A DNA stretch of 7,557 nt from Paramuribaculum sp. (GTDB lineage: Bacteria; Bacteroidota; Bacteroidia; Bacteroidales; Muribaculaceae): the NCBI GenBank assembly GCA_029051835.1, contig JAIDKJ010000164.1:1-7557 (forward strand), written 5' to 3'. Position 1 is the first letter of the stretch. Every line of letters starts with the position of its first letter. A program made the position numbers and the translations under genes. Under the pieces are notes generated by a model. That model had not been told where the DNA came from and searched no databases. It saw only the letters and a list, made by a program, of their open reading frames with translations. Positions 6,692 to 7,557 of this stretch are shown here, piece by piece.

Positions 6692-7546
6692 TTAAAGCCG
6701 GCTGGCCAGTTCGTCGATTGTGATGATGCTGACGATCAGTCGTCCGTCGGGGGTGTAATTGGGGGTTTTCAGGCTGAAAAGCGATGCGATAAGATGGTCC
6801 ATCTCGTCGTCGCTCAGCTGTTTGCCGGGACGCACGGCGGCTGCTGATGCCATCGAGAGCGCCAGGCGTTGCCGCAGGGTGTCGACGGGTCGGTCGCCTC
6901 CGTCGGTTTCATCCTCTATGATGCGGAGCAGTGTGTCGACAGGGTTGACATCGCCCAATACTGCCGGGGCGCCGTTCATGCTCCAGTCGCCGTCGCCAAG
7001 GGGCGACAGGTCGAATCCTATGGCCGACACTTCCGGGAGCAGGCTTTCGAGTACGGCGGCCTGCGCGGGCGAGAGCCGCACTATTTCCGGAAACATCAAC
7101 CGCTGCGTGGCGAATGATGCTTCGGCCGACATTTCCATAAACTGGTCGAACAATACCCGCAGATGTGCTCTGTGCTGGTCGATCACCATCAGGCCTGAGC
7201 GTGACGGGCTGACTATGTAGCGGCCTCGGACGCTTATGCAGTGGCGCTGCGACTGGTCGGCTCCCTGTGTGTCGCCGAATATGTCGGGCGATTCTTCGCC
7301 GAGCATTTCGGAGGGCATGGAGTTGAGGGCGCTTCCGGCCACAGTGGCTGTTGGAGCCGGCTGGCTGTTGTCGTTGCTGAACCCTTCATAAAGCCGTTCC
7401 CAGTCGCGAGAGGCCTGACGAAGTGCGTCGCCGCTCCGGAATGTGCGGCCTGAGCCTGCCGGGGCGCTGACATGAGGTGTGTCGGGTTTCTCGGCCGTGT
7501 GCTCGAACGGATTGTAGCCGGTGTCGAGATTGAGCTGTGTGTCGGC
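6692..7546 (-). CDS. mutL: DNA mismatch repair protein MutL, C-terminal part (5' end beyond window; frame broken near edge)
   Basis: The frame gives 284 residues of the MutL linker and C-terminal dimerisation domain; the N-terminal GHKL ATPase would lie beyond the right edge. MutL links MutS mismatch recognition to downstream strand removal. Seen: a linker beginning ADTQLNLDTGYNPFEH and including RDWERLYEGF, both typical of Bacteroidales MutL as I recall it; then the dimerisation domain from about residue 99, with YIVSPSRSGLMVIDQHRAH (110-128), LSDDEMDHLIASLF (244-257) and PNYTPDGRLIV (262-272). The canonical endonuclease sequences DQHAxxExxxxE and CPHGRP are not present. Upstream, codon TAA at 7547-7549 interrupts the frame two codons before the edge, although the linker clearly should continue. 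Either a one-base error or a real frameshift is implied. A GTG at 7340-7342 could start a separate 216-residue C-terminal protein, but I consider that less likely. Confidence 0.88.
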   Translation of the reverse strand, partial: ADTQLNLDTGYNPFEHTAEKPDTPHVSAPAGSGRTFRSGDALRQASRDWERLYEGFSNDNSQPAPTATVAGSALNSMPSEMLGEESPDIFGDTQGADQSQRHCISVRGRYIVSPSRSGLMVIDQHRAHLRVLFDQFMEMSAEASFATQRLMFPEIVRLSPAQAAVLESLLPEVSAIGFDLSPLGDGDWSMNGAPAVLGDVNPVDTLLRIIEDETDGGDRPVDTLRQRLALSMASAAAVRPGKQLSDDEMDHLIASLFSLKTPNYTPDGRLIVSIITIDELASRL

Positions 7547-7557
7547 TTAGGAATTGG

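Noticed and set aside
1..7557. CRISPR array, tRNA, rRNA, insertion sequence, toxin-antitoxin or phage-defence genes
   Set aside because: No direct-repeat arrays, cloverleaf sequences, terminal inverted repeats, transposase motifs or defence-enzyme motifs were seen; every sizeable stretch is explained by housekeeping genes.

Overview
The window reads as a chromosomal housekeeping and cell-envelope region of a Bacteroidales bacterium, most likely a moderately GC-rich lineage such as Muribaculaceae. The assignment is an inference from several family traits: an OstA-like LPS-export protein, an HU-CCDC81/SPOR membrane protein, a MutL C-terminal domain with a DQHRAH motif, an orphan protein starting FNPENDLALA, and starts preceded by A-rich stretches rather than Shine-Dalgarno sites. 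I see no rRNA, tRNA, CRISPR, transposon or phage feature, and coding density is very high.

Layout: the left half is transcribed rightward. It holds the last codons of an unidentified gene (3-41), a secreted OstA-like protein (111-2045), and 15 bp later an ATP-grasp-like protein of unknown substrate (2061-3134). The right half is transcribed leftward. Reading in transcription order it holds the C-terminal part of mutL (7546-6692), a probable intrinsic terminator (6685-6650), then a tight run: HU-CCDC81/SPOR protein (6620-5664), nitroreductase (5622-5086), Rossmann/DUF2520 dehydrogenase-like protein (5095-4310), KdsC-like HAD phosphatase (4329-3805) and a Maf nucleotide pyrophosphatase (3783-3193). 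The two halves converge in a 58-bp gap (3135-3192) that holds an imperfect hairpin.

Functionally the window mixes outer-membrane biogenesis (OstA-like LPS bridge component, KdsC in Kdo synthesis), envelope or division (SPOR protein), nucleotide-pool sanitation (Maf) and mismatch repair (MutL). The last five leftward genes overlap or lie within about 41 bp of each other and are probably co-transcribed.

I found no clear new defence or mobile system. The items most worth following are the uncharacterised ATP-grasp-like protein paired with the OstA-like gene, the HU-membrane-SPOR architecture, the MutL C-terminal domain that lacks the usual endonuclease motifs, and a reading-frame break in mutL eight bases from the right edge of the window.
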